From Amaricoccus solimangrovi (GTDB lineage Bacteria; Pseudomonadota; Alphaproteobacteria; Rhodobacterales; Rhodobacteraceae): a stretch of DNA of 64,000 nucleotides. Under the pieces are notes generated by a model. It was not told the origin of the DNA and did not search any database. It saw only the letters and a list, made by a program, of their open reading frames with translations. The DNA is taken from NCBI RefSeq assembly GCF_006385685.1, contig NZ_VFRP01000003.1, positions 124,001-188,000 on the forward strand, given 5' to 3'. Positions 1 through 8,032 of the stretch are shown one piece after another. Within the stretch, counting starts at the first letter, position 1; every line of letters starts with the position of its first letter. A program made the position numbers and the translations under genes.

Positions 1-96
1 GCGCCCGCCGCCCCTCCGGCGCGGGGCCGGCCCGCCGGCGCGCCCGACTACGCCGCGGGCGACGAGGGGCACGACCCGGAGGACGACGACCGGTGA
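1..96 (+). CDS. 3' end of an unidentified host gene
   Basis: An open frame runs in from the left edge and stops at TGA 94-96, giving the last 31 residues of a protein. The tail is rich in Ala, Pro and Gly and ends in an acidic run (Asp-Glu-Gly-His then Asp/Glu). A GC-rich hairpin follows directly, which supports this as a true 3' end. The family cannot be recognised from this fragment. It lies outside the prophage core repeat at 247, so it belongs to the host chromosome. Confidence 0.4.
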   Translation, partial: APAAPPARGRPAGAPDYAAGDEGHDPEDDDR

Positions 97-104
97 CCGG
101 AGGA

Positions 105-131
105 CCGGGGCCGTCCGCGTGGCGGCCCCGG
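105..131 (+). terminator. GC-rich hairpin after the first gene
   Basis: CCGGGGCC at 105-112 pairs with GGCCCCGG at 124-131. An outer inverted repeat (CGGTGACCGG near 91, CCGGTCACCG near 141) encloses it. There is no clear T run, so termination is inferred from position. Confidence 0.45.
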
Positions 132-246
132 CGCGATCGCCGGTCACCGGCGCCTCGGCGCGGGACACGTTCTTGACTGATCCTGAAAACTGCGCGCGAC
201 CGATGCGATCAAAACCGATCGAGCCATCGAGCCGCGTCTGGCTCGG

Positions 247-261
247 CTGGTGCCCGGGAGA
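247..261. repeat. attL core repeat
   Basis: CTGGTGCCCGGGAGA matches exactly the 15 bp at 39171-39185, which are the CCA end and 3' acceptor strand of tRNA-Leu. Sequence diverges after position 261. GCTCGGC precedes both copies, with a 3-bp difference in spacing. Confidence 0.88.
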
Positions 262-290
262 GGGACGAGGGCACCAAATATCGTCCGTTA

Positions 291-316
291 TATAATTGAT
301 TTAATTATATTTTTTT
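291..316 (+). terminator. AT-rich stem-loop with T run
   Basis: TATAATT (291-297) pairs with AATTATA (303-309) around a 5-base loop and is followed by a run of T. In otherwise GC-rich DNA this could be an intrinsic terminator for transcripts entering from the chromosome, or an AT-rich promoter or bending element for integrase or the R-M operon. The sequence does not decide between them. Confidence 0.35.
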
Positions 317-334
317 CGTGATCTATGGAGCATT

Positions 335-360
335 TGGGGCTCATTATGTGGCGCATTTTC
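335..360 (+). promoter_or_regulatory. Putative integrase arm-type sites, left arm
   Basis: Two tandem copies, TGGGGCTCATTATG at 335-348 and TGTGGCGCATTTTC at 347-360, lie at a 12-bp pitch. They match the pair near the other end of the element (39063-39088) in sequence, spacing and orientation. They sit 74 bp inside the attL core. Direct repeats in phage arms are the usual form of lambda-type integrase arm sites. Confidence 0.6.
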
Positions 361-621
361 GCGACTCACCGAGCTTTGATTCCCGAGGTGAATTCGTACT
401 TTTCCGCCCGGATCGGCCATATCTATCCGCGCCCGAGCGATGCGATAACCTCCCTCGGATCGTCGCCTGAAGTGCTCTCAGAATTGTCGATCTGCGCCTC
501 ATTGGAGCCGCGCTGCGACAAGGCGAAGCTCGAGCCAGGTCCTTCGGCGGCTTCCGCGCTTGCCGGGCGGGGCGCAGAGATGGTCTAACGGCGAAAAGAT
601 GCGAAGGCAGGGGCAGGCGCT

Positions 622-2421
622 GTGACTGAATTGATGTTCAAGGGCAAGGAGTTCGTGTGGAACCACCACCTCGCCGTGCCCGCGCGCCCATTGGTGCCGC
701 ATCCCGAGAAGGGGATCGGTGAAGCGCGGCTCGACGGCAACCTGATCGTTCAGGGCGACAACCTGCACGCGCTGAAGGCCCTGTTGCCAATGTACGCGGG
801 CAAGGTGGACTGCGTCTTCATCGACCCGCCGTATAACACGGGCGAAGAGGGCTGGTCTTACAATGACAATGTGAACGGGCCAATGATCCGGGAATGGTTG
901 GACGCGAATCCGGTTGGTATCGACGACGGCCTCCGGCACGACAAATGGTGCGCTATGATGTGGCCGCGCGTTCGATTATTGTACGAACTGATGGCAGACG
1001 ACGGCAGTATTTGGATCACTCTTGACGACAATGAAGTTCATAGAGCGAGATTGATTCTCGATGAGATATTTGGAGAAGATTGTGCAATCGGGCAAATAGT
1101 TTGGCAGAAGAGAACATCTCGTGAAAATCGTGCGGTTTTATCCCCGAGCTTCGATCATGTACTCGTCTATTCGAAGGCCCTAAGAGATACTTGGAAGCTT
1201 CGACGCAACAGGCTTCTCCCTACGGACGGCGGATACGCGAACCCCGACGATGATCCGCGTGGCCCTTGGGCTTCAATCCCATTTTCAGCGCAAGGCTATC
1301 GGGAAAAGCAAGTTTACGTGATTACAACGCCAACCGGGGTGCAGCATCGACCTCCAAAGGGCCGCTGCTGGGGTGCAACGGAGCCGGAGTTCGACAGGCT
1401 TCGAGAGCTTGATCTCGTCTACTGGCCGAAGGGCGGAAACGGAAAGCCGAGGATCAAGCAATTCCCGGATGAAGCGAAGGGACTTGTTCCGATGACATTG
1501 TGGCCCGCCGCCGAAGTCGGAAGCACCGAGGAATCTAAGAAGCAACTATTGAGCATCTTCAAGGAATACGAAGCACAGGATCTCCAAATCCACGCCCCAA
1601 AGCCCGTCGATCTTGTCCGTCGCGTCATCGAAATTGCTACCAGAAGAGATAGCATCGTGATGGATTCTTTTGCAGGCACCGGAACAACCGCCCACGCGGT
1701 AGTCGAGGCGAATAAATTCGACGGGGGAGATCGTCGCTTCATACTTGTCGAGATGGAAGACTATGCTGATCGGCTGACCGCCGAGCGGGTTCGGCGCGTC
1801 ATCAAGGGCTATGACTTCACGGGCACGCAAAAGACTGAACTCCTCCGCGAACGGCTGAACTGGCGGGCGCTCGAAAAGGCCGACGCGCTGGTCCACGAGG
1901 TGCAGGGGATCGAGAACCTGCACGGTCACGAATTCGACCGGATCAAGAAGGAGGTGAAGGACGGTGAACTCGTCGTGACCGGCGAGAAGGCCGTCGCAGA
2001 GCGCGCCGAGGGGGCGGGCGGCGAATTCACTTACTGCACGCTCGGCGAGCCTGTCGAACTCGACGCCATCCTGACGGGGGAGGAGCTGCCCGCCTTCGAC
2101 GCGCTGGCCGGCATCCTGTTCCACATGGCAACCTCGCAGCCGGTGCCGCCGGGCGAGACGGATGCCGAGCGCTTCCACGTCGGCGAGGTGAACGGCACCC
2201 GCGTCTGGCTGATTTACCGACCCGATCTGGAATGGCTGAAATCATCCGAGGCCGCGCTATCGCTGAGCTTCGCCCGGCGGATCGCCGAGGCGCATCCGAA
2301 CGAGCGTCACCTTGTCTTCGCACCCGCCCGCTACGTCTCGCAACGGCTGCTCGACGCCGAGGGGTTGGCGGTGGAATTCGTGCCCTTGCCGTTTGCGCTC
2401 TATCGCGTCGAGCGGGAATAG
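622..2421 (+). CDS. mod: Type III restriction-modification methyltransferase (Mod)
   Basis: This is the modification and specificity subunit of a Type III R-M system, which transfers a methyl group from S-adenosylmethionine to an adenine in an asymmetric site. The 599-residue protein has the catalytic motif DPPYNTG at residues 68-74 and the S-adenosylmethionine motif FAGTGTT near 349. That order (DPPY before FxGxG) is the beta class typical of Mod. The target-recognition region lies between them. Translation starts at GTG 622; an ATG lies at 634. The Res gene follows after 3 bp. The central part (about 960-1790) is visibly richer in A/T than both ends, which suggests exchange of the recognition domain by recombination. 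Confidence 0.9.
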   Translation: MTELMFKGKEFVWNHHLAVPARPLVPHPEKGIGEARLDGNLIVQGDNLHALKALLPMYAGKVDCVFIDPPYNTGEEGWSYNDNVNGPMIREWLDANPVGIDDGLRHDKWCAMMWPRVRLLYELMADDGSIWITLDDNEVHRARLILDEIFGEDCAIGQIVWQKRTSRENRAVLSPSFDHVLVYSKALRDTWKLRRNRLLPTDGGYANPDDDPRGPWASIPFSAQGYREKQVYVITTPTGVQHRPPKGRCWGATEPEFDRLRELDLVYWPKGGNGKPRIKQFPDEAKGLVPMTLWPAAEVGSTEESKKQLLSIFKEYEAQDLQIHAPKPVDLVRRVIEIATRRDSIVMDSFAGTGTTAHAVVEANKFDGGDRRFILVEMEDYADRLTAERVRRVIKGYDFTGTQKTELLRERLNWRALEKADALVHEVQGIENLHGHEFDRIKKEVKDGELVVTGEKAVAERAEGAGGEFTYCTLGEPVELDAILTGEELPAFDALAGILFHMATSQPVPPGETDAERFHVGEVNGTRVWLIYRPDLEWLKSSEAALSLSFARRIAEAHPNERHLVFAPARYVSQRLLDAEGLAVEFVPLPFALYRVERE

Positions 2422-2424
2422 GCG

Positions 2425-5028
2425 ATGCGGACGCTCGATTACCAGCAACGGGTGCTCGACACGATCGACGCCTATCTAGACGAGTTGAAGGCTGAGAAGT
2501 TTCGCGCGGACAAGGTCGCCGCGATGGCCGAGGCCGAGCCTGACTTAGGGCTTGAGGTGCCCGACTACGCAGCGCGCGCTTGGGCGAAGATAAAGGGCGC
2601 CGGTCGTCTGCCGCCTTCTCGCGGCGCCGTTCCCTTCTCGCCGCGGAAGGACGGCATCGGGCGGGCGGTGCCGAACGTGACGCTCAAGGTGCCCACGGGC
2701 GGCGGGAAGACTTGGCTCGCAGTTAACGCGGTTAGCCGGATCATGGGGCGCTATTTGGCGCGCAATACCGGCTTCGTGCTGTGGATCGTTCCGAACGAGG
2801 CGATCTACTCCCAGACGCTGAAACGGTTGCGGGACCGGCAGCACCCTTACCGGCAGGCGCTCGACCGCGCCGCAGCCGGGCGGGTGAAGGTGATGGAGAA
2901 GGGCGACCGGCTCGACGCCCGCGACGTCGACGCGAACCTCTGCGTCATGGTGCTGATGCTGCAGGCGGCGAACCGGCAGACGCAGGAGGCGCTGCGCATG
3001 TTTCGCGACCGGGGCGACGTGCACGGCTTCTTCGCGCCGGAGGGTGATCAGGCGGCCCATCTGCGCGAGTTCGAGGCGATCCCGAACCTCGACGGCTATC
3101 AGGACATGTTGCCGATGGTGAAGGACAGCCTCGGCAACGCGCTTCGGAAGATCCGGCCGGTCGTGGTAATGGACGAGGGACAGAAGGCGACGTCCGACCT
3201 CGCCCATGACACGCTCTATGGCTTCAATCCGATCTTTGTCCTTGAGCTGACCGCCACGCCTAAGGACGTCGGCGAACGCCGCCCGCCCAATCCGCGCCCC
3301 GCCCGCTATGCGAACCTGCTGGTCGAGGTGACGGGCCGCGAGTTGCACGCCGAAGATATGATCAAGATGCCGCTGAACCTCGACCCCCGGCAGGGCGTGG
3401 ATTGGCGCGCTACGCTGACGGCGGCGTTGCGCCGGCTGAACGCTTTACAGGCCGAGGCGACGGCATACGGGGCGGATAAGGGCGAGCTGGGCTATATCCG
3501 GCCGATCATGCTCGTGCAGGTCGAGCGGACCGGGAAGGAGCAGCGCGACGGCGCGCACATCCACGCGGAAGACGTGAAGGAATGGCTGCTGCGATCCGGG
3601 CTGGACGAGGCCGAGGTCGCGATCAAGACAGCCGAACAGAATGACCTGAACCAGCCTGAGAACCTCGACCTGCTCGCGCCCACGAATCGGGTGCGCGTGA
3701 TCGTGACGAAAGCCGCGCTGCAGGAGGGCTGGGATTGCCCCTTCGCCTATGTGCTCTGCTCGCTCGCGGCGGCGTCGAACCTCTCCGCGATGACGCAGCT
3801 CGTGGGCCGCATCCTGCGCCAGCCCTATGCGATGAAGACCGGCGTTCCCGCTCTGGACGAGTGCTACGTGGTCACCCATCACGCGGGCACGCGGGACGTC
3901 GTGGAGGCGATCAAGAGAGGACTGGAGAAGGACGGCCTCGCCGATCTGGTGATCGAGGTGCCGGAGGGCGGCGGGGCGCCGGATCCGGGCACCGCGCGCA
4001 AGGTGGAACGGCGACCGGAACTCCGGAGCCTGCGAATCTACCTGCCGAAGGTGCTTCGGGAGGATGGCGAGCGGCACCGCGAATTGGACTACGAAACGGA
4101 CATTCTCGCGGGCATCGACTGGCGGGACTACTCGCCCTCTAAGGTCGCCGCCGCGATCCCAGAAAACCCGAGGGAAGCGGCGGCCCAGCTGCAGCGCATC
4201 ACTCTGACGGATGCCGGGGAGGATGAATTCTTTAAGGGCGAGGCGCTGGCGGCGGCGGCGGAAACGCTGCGCTTCGATGCGTCCTACGCCGTGCGCGTGA
4301 TCTCCGATTTGGTGCCGAACCCGTTCGTTGCGCGCGGGATTATCGGGGAGCTACTCGCGGCGCTCAAGGCGCGCGGCTTCGATCGGGAGAAGCTTGGCCG
4401 CGCATCCGGTGTGATCATCGACGCCCTGCGCCTCGCCCTGGCGGACGAGCAGGACGCCCGGGCCGAGGCCCTTTTCCGCGCCGAAGTGGCAGCGGGTCGC
4501 ATCCAGTTCCGGCTGCGCCTGGACGGCGACAACTGGCGGATGCCCGACACCATCACAACGACCGAGGGGCCACGCTCTCCCCACCTCACCGGCGCCGATG
4601 GCGGCGCCTTGGTCCGCAGCCTGTTCTCGCCGGTTTTTCGAAACGAGCTGAACGGGGAGGAACAAAACGTCGCCGTTCATCTCGACGGCGAGGGGGCGGT
4701 CAAGTGGTGGCACCGCAACGTCGCAAAGGCGAACTACGGCCTGCAAGGCTGGAAGCGGGGCCGCATCTACCCTGACTTCATCTTCGCCACGGGGGGAACC
4801 GCCGGCGCCGGTCGGATCGTCGTACTCGAGACGAAGGGCGATCACCTGCGCAACCCTGATACCGACTACAAGCGCGACGTGCTAAATTTTCTGACCGAAA
4901 GCTTCGCCTGGGATCAGGCCGTTCCGGCCGGACAGTTGGCAATCGAGATGACCGGCGAGACCGTCGAATGCGCGCTGGTTCTGATGCAGGACGTTCCGAC
5001 CGTGTTACCCGGGCTAATCGCGAAGTAG
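2425..5028 (+). CDS. res: Type III restriction endonuclease subunit (Res)
   Basis: Res is the ATP-dependent translocating and cleaving subunit, active only in complex with Mod. The 867-residue protein has a superfamily 2 helicase core: Walker A PTGGGKT at about 90-96, a DEGQ box at 250-253 and a TATP motif near 276. Near the C-terminus a PD-(D/E)xK nuclease is readable, with Pro-Asp784 and Glu802-x-Lys804 followed by Gly-Asp-His. All key residues are present, so the enzyme looks functional. It starts 3 bp after mod and must be cotranscribed with it. Its stop at 5028 is only 18 bp from the convergent phage tail genes, so the operon occupies the space between tail module and attL. Confidence 0.92.
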   Translation: MRTLDYQQRVLDTIDAYLDELKAEKFRADKVAAMAEAEPDLGLEVPDYAARAWAKIKGAGRLPPSRGAVPFSPRKDGIGRAVPNVTLKVPTGGGKTWLAVNAVSRIMGRYLARNTGFVLWIVPNEAIYSQTLKRLRDRQHPYRQALDRAAAGRVKVMEKGDRLDARDVDANLCVMVLMLQAANRQTQEALRMFRDRGDVHGFFAPEGDQAAHLREFEAIPNLDGYQDMLPMVKDSLGNALRKIRPVVVMDEGQKATSDLAHDTLYGFNPIFVLELTATPKDVGERRPPNPRPARYANLLVEVTGRELHAEDMIKMPLNLDPRQGVDWRATLTAALRRLNALQAEATAYGADKGELGYIRPIMLVQVERTGKEQRDGAHIHAEDVKEWLLRSGLDEAEVAIKTAEQNDLNQPENLDLLAPTNRVRVIVTKAALQEGWDCPFAYVLCSLAAASNLSAMTQLVGRILRQPYAMKTGVPALDECYVVTHHAGTRDVVEAIKRGLEKDGLADLVIEVPEGGGAPDPGTARKVERRPELRSLRIYLPKVLREDGERHRELDYETDILAGIDWRDYSPSKVAAAIPENPREAAAQLQRITLTDAGEDEFFKGEALAAAAETLRFDASYAVRVISDLVPNPFVARGIIGELLAALKARGFDREKLGRASGVIIDALRLALADEQDARAEALFRAEVAAGRIQFRLRLDGDNWRMPDTITTTEGPRSPHLTGADGGALVRSLFSPVFRNELNGEEQNVAVHLDGEGAVKWWHRNVAKANYGLQGWKRGRIYPDFIFATGGTAGAGRIVVLETKGDHLRNPDTDYKRDVLNFLTESFAWDQAVPAGQLAIEMTGETVECALVLMQDVPTVLPGLIAK

Positions 5029-5046
5029 GAGTTGGAAAGCCCGGTT

Positions 5047-5340
5047 TTATCGACGCAACAGCCCCGCCAACGGCGCCAGCAGCCACGCTCCGAACCGGAC
5101 CAGCACGATCCCCGCCGTCCCGAGCGCGATCAGATCGGTCACCGTCACGAATACCTCGCCGCCGTCGAAGGCGAAGCGGAGCACCTCGACCTCGACGAAG
5201 CGCCGCGCGGCGAGCGCGAGCGAGCCGGGATCGGCGACCTGCGCGACGAGACGGACGGTGCGATCGACCGCGGTCACGCCCGCGAGCGTGGCGATCAGGT
5301 TCGAGTCGATCCGCCCGAGCGGCGCATTGCGGAAGAACAT
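5047..5340 (-). CDS. Small phage protein with C-terminal hydrophobic segment
   Basis: This 97-residue protein is the last gene of the leftward late operon, just after the putative receptor-binding protein. The N-terminal two thirds look soluble with beta-rich alternation. A hydrophobic stretch near residues 68-92 (Leu/Ala/Gly-rich) could be one membrane segment. No family is recognised. At the 3' end of a siphovirus tail operon, before a cargo R-M system, it could be a tail accessory protein or a holin-like protein, but nothing in the sequence proves either. Confidence 0.55.
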   Translation of the reverse strand: MFFRNAPLGRIDSNLIATLAGVTAVDRTVRLVAQVADPGSLALAARRFVEVEVLRFAFDGGEVFVTVTDLIALGTAGIVLVRFGAWLLAPLAGLLRR

Positions 5341-5409
5341 GGCGGACCTCGTTCGAAGGAGCGGAAGCGCCCCGCGCCATTCGCGCGGGACGCGGGCGGC
5401 GCGGCGGGC

Positions 5410-6201
5410 TCAGAGCCCCGCGCGCTCCCTGGCGGCGGCGATCAGCGCCGCGCGCTGGCTCGCGCTCGGCGCGGCGCCGACCACGAGCGCCGCGTAGAGC
5501 CGGCCGGCCGTCCATTCCCGATCCGAGCCGGCGGCGGTCATGAAGCCGATTTCCGAGAGGGCGAAGGCGCCGGCGTCCGCGTAGGAGGTCGCGAGCGGCG
5601 CGCCGCCGTCGATCGAGACCTCTGCCGAGGTCGGGCCGGCGAGCGTCTCGGCGACCAGGTCGGAGCCGAGCGCGACGCCCGGCGCCCGCAGCGCGATCGC
5701 GTTGCGGTAGAGCCCGACCCCGCTTTCGGAATTCCCGATCAGCTCGGCGCGGGCGAAGGAATCCCAATCGGCCGTCCACGGGTCCTGAATCCCGACACTC
5801 ACGAGGCGCCCGTAATTCGCCGGCCGCGCGGCCGCGAGCCCGTAGACGGTCGCGCCGGTGAACACCTCGGTCGGGCAGACCACATGCGACCAGGCCGGCG
5901 CGGCGTCCGGCCGGCATTCGAGCCAGGCGACCCCGCCGGCGGCGCGGTAGAGCGGGCGCGCGTCGTCGGCGCCGATCACGATCCGGCGCCCGGTGATCAG
6001 GTCGTGAATCGTGCCGACCGGATCGCCGTCGCCGGCGACGGTCGCGGCCGAGGCGCCGGTCCGCTCGACGTAACAGACCGTGTGCCCGGTTCCGGGAAGG
6101 ATCGCGCAGCCCCAGCGATCGGCGAGGACCTCGGCCCAGATCGAGAGGCCCGAGACGGGGGGAGCGGGGCGGAACGCGGCCGCGATCACGCCCGGGATCA
6201 C
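5410..6201 (-). CDS. Distal tail protein with LamG/concanavalin-like C-terminus
   Basis: I chose GTG 6201 as start because it overlaps the upstream stop as GTGA, giving 263 residues; the open frame upstream is only antisense-like Arg-rich sequence. The C-terminal third, with a strand pattern ending in GRLYAALVVG and a helix of Ser-Gln-Arg-Ala type, resembles the laminin-G/concanavalin-A-like domains of phage tail proteins. Its place after the baseplate and DUF2793 genes suggests a role in host recognition or adhesion. The LamG assignment rests on pattern resemblance only. Confidence 0.6.
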   Translation of the reverse strand: MIPGVIAAAFRPAPPVSGLSIWAEVLADRWGCAILPGTGHTVCYVERTGASAATVAGDGDPVGTIHDLITGRRIVIGADDARPLYRAAGGVAWLECRPDAAPAWSHVVCPTEVFTGATVYGLAAARPANYGRLVSVGIQDPWTADWDSFARAELIGNSESGVGLYRNAIALRAPGVALGSDLVAETLAGPTSAEVSIDGGAPLATSYADAGAFALSEIGFMTAAGSDREWTAGRLYAALVVGAAPSASQRAALIAAARERAGL

Positions 6202-6812
6202 GCCGCCGCCCCGAGGTCGCCGATCAGGCGCCAGCTGTCGGCCGCGACCTTGATCGCGGTCGCGACGCTTCCCGGCCCGGCGAGCGCGAGCGCGGCGGCG
6301 GCGGGCCGCGCGAGCGTCGCGCCGGCGCCGGCGGCGAAGGTGAGCCCGCCGGCGCCGGCGCCGCAGACATGAACCGACGCCCCGACCGGGACGGGGGCGG
6401 CCGCGTCGGCGGGGAGCGTCACGGTCACGGCGCCGGCGGCCACGCATTCGATCAGATATTCGAGATCCCCGGGCGCGACGGTCCAGGCGGTCGCCGCGAC
6501 CTGCCGGACGCCCGCGAGCGGCCGGATCCCGTTGACCGCCGTGGCGATCGCGGCGTCGATCGCGCTCGACATGGCGGCCGGCTGCACGGCCGAGGCGGCG
6601 AGGGTGCCTTGCGCGGCGGTGGCATAGGCCGAGGCGGCGGCGGCGATCGCCGAGGAAATCGCGCCCGACCAGGGGGCCTCAGTGGTGATCGCGGCCGCGT
6701 CGAGCAGCGCGGTCACAAGCGCCCGGATATGGCCCGGCTCGATGAAGCGCGAGGTATTGTCGGGGAGATTCGAGGCGACAAGCGCCGCGATCTCCGCGCG
6801 CGTCCTGGGCAT
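6198..6812 (-). CDS. Distal tail or fibre-associated phage protein
   Basis: ATG 6812 was chosen as start (AAAGG upstream), giving 204 residues. The N-terminal 60 residues look helical (RAEIAALVASNLPDN), followed by a long Ala-rich stretch and a C-terminal Gly/Ala/Val beta-rich part, a common layout for tail-fibre-like proteins. No named family is recognised. It is translationally coupled to the next gene by a GTGA overlap, so the two products are probably made in similar amounts and act together at the tail tip. Confidence 0.6.
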   Translation of the reverse strand: MPRTRAEIAALVASNLPDNTSRFIEPGHIRALVTALLDAAAITTEAPWSGAISSAIAAAASAYATAAQGTLAASAVQPAAMSSAIDAAIATAVNGIRPLAGVRQVAATAWTVAPGDLEYLIECVAAGAVTVTLPADAAAPVPVGASVHVCGAGAGGLTFAAGAGATLARPAAAALALAGPGSVATAIKVAADSWRLIGDLGAAA

Positions 6813-6831
6813 GGCGGGAGACCTTTCAGGA

Positions 6832-7311
6832 TCAGGAGAGGAAGCCGAGCGAGAAGCCGGCGGAGAAGGCGCCGGCGTCGCCAGCGATCGGGGCGGCCGG
6901 CGGCGCCTCGAGATACAGGAGATCGAACGCGACCTCGCAGCCGAGGACGCGCCGCTCGCCCGCGTGCTGCGCGACGTCGAGCCCGGCGGGCGTGATCGAT
7001 TCGGCGAGGCCGCCGAGGTCGACCGGCGCCGCGAGCATGAGGTCGCGCAGCTCACCCGCGAAGGAGAGCATCGCGGGGGCGAGCGACTGATCGCCTTCGG
7101 CCCAGCCGTGGAGCGTGAGCCGGTCGCGGACGATCAGCCAGTTTGAACCCATGTCGGCCGGCTCCGCCGATTGCTCGGCGATCCTGATCGCATAGGCGGG
7201 AAGCCGGGCGGAGGGGGCGGGGAAGGGCGAGCCGGTGAGATCGAGCGCGCCGGTCAGATTGAGCGCGAGCCGCGAGCGGACGGCGCCGAAGATCTGGCTA
7301 CGGACAGACAT
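6832..7311 (-). CDS. Possible tail terminator (lambda gpU-like) protein
   Basis: The protein has 159 residues and starts MSVRSQIFGAV. The pattern of a short N-terminal helix, a central segment with R-D-R-L-T-L-H, a helix ending LRDLMLAAPVDLGG and a C-terminal strand VAFDLLYLEA is typical of tail terminator or completion proteins, which cap the tail tube at fixed length. In most siphophages this gene sits beside the tail tube gene; here it lies among distal tail genes, which is unusual. The assignment is by pattern only; another small tail protein is possible. Confidence 0.55.
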   Translation of the reverse strand: MSVRSQIFGAVRSRLALNLTGALDLTGSPFPAPSARLPAYAIRIAEQSAEPADMGSNWLIVRDRLTLHGWAEGDQSLAPAMLSFAGELRDLMLAAPVDLGGLAESITPAGLDVAQHAGERRVLGCEVAFDLLYLEAPPAAPIAGDAGAFSAGFSLGFLS

Positions 7312-7321
7312 GCGCGCACCC

Positions 7322-8020
7322 TCAGCTAGCCATGCCCGGGAGCAGCAGCAAGGCCGCGAGCCGGACTTGTCCCCCGGTGAAGTCGGAGCCGTTGCCCGCG
7401 ACGGTTACATCGGTCGCGGCATAGGTCGCGAACGGGCCGACAACCCCGATATTGCTCGAGCCGAGCCCGATCCCGAGGCTCCCGCCATAGCGCGAGGGGT
7501 CGCCCGAATCCCCGACATTGTAGGAACTGGCGCCGGTGATCGCGGCGGTCGTTTTCGAGGCGACCCCGAGCACGATCGCCCGCGCCGGGATCAGCCCGGC
7601 GGCGGTCACGCTCGCGCCGGTGAGCGTCAAGGTCGCCTCGCGGATCGCGAGCCCGAGCGTCGCGCCCGAGAGAAGCCCGGCCGCGTCGCCCTCGCGCCAG
7701 CCGAAGGACCCGGCGTAGACATGGCGGCGGCCGGTATCGAGCGCGAGCGCGCGGCGGCCGAAGAAGGGCGGCGAGACGGTCCAGGCGCCGCCGGACCAGA
7801 TCGCGACGTCGCCCGGCGCCGCGTCGCCGAAGCCCGAGGCCCCGGCGGGGAGGATGTAAGCCTCGCCCTCGGCCGGCGCGGTCGGGGCGACGGTCACGCT
7901 CGCGGAGGCGACGAGCCCGCCCAGCGTCGCGTCGATCACGTCGAGCGCGGCGTTATGGGTGACGTGCTTTTGTGCCTGATCGGCCGCGATGTAGGGGAAG
8001 CCGAAACGCTCGGTTGCCAT
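7322..8020 (-). CDS. DUF2793 domain tail protein
   Basis: The 232-residue protein opens with the signature IAADQAQKHVTHNAAL, characteristic of DUF2793, a family found directly downstream of the GTA/phage gp15 baseplate gene in Rhodobacterales. The following AEGEAYILPAGASG stretch also fits the family. The C-terminal half is beta-rich and Ser/Gly-rich, like a fibre head. The likely role is a tail-tip or capsid-decorating protein used for adsorption. It starts 12 bp after the gp15 homologue stops and belongs to the same operon. Confidence 0.8.
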   Translation of the reverse strand: MATERFGFPYIAADQAQKHVTHNAALDVIDATLGGLVASASVTVAPTAPAEGEAYILPAGASGFGDAAPGDVAIWSGGAWTVSPPFFGRRALALDTGRRHVYAGSFGWREGDAAGLLSGATLGLAIREATLTLTGASVTAAGLIPARAIVLGVASKTTAAITGASSYNVGDSGDPSRYGGSLGIGLGSSNIGVVGPFATYAATDVTVAGNGSDFTGGQVRLAALLLLPGMAS

Positions 8021-8032
8021 GGCGTCGAGCCC

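Larger units (their letters stand above)
262..621. other. Left prophage arm, no confident gene
   Basis: This 360-bp stretch lies between attL and the restriction-modification operon. It holds an AT-rich inverted repeat with a T run (291-316) and a tandem pair of integrase arm-like motifs (335-360). An open frame at 325-588 (87 codons) exists but has no family features, no good ribosome binding site and overlaps the arm motifs, so I do not call it a gene. Confidence 0.6.

Noticed and set aside
325-588. 87-codon open frame near attL
   Set aside because: No ribosome binding site or family features, and it overlaps the arm-site motifs.
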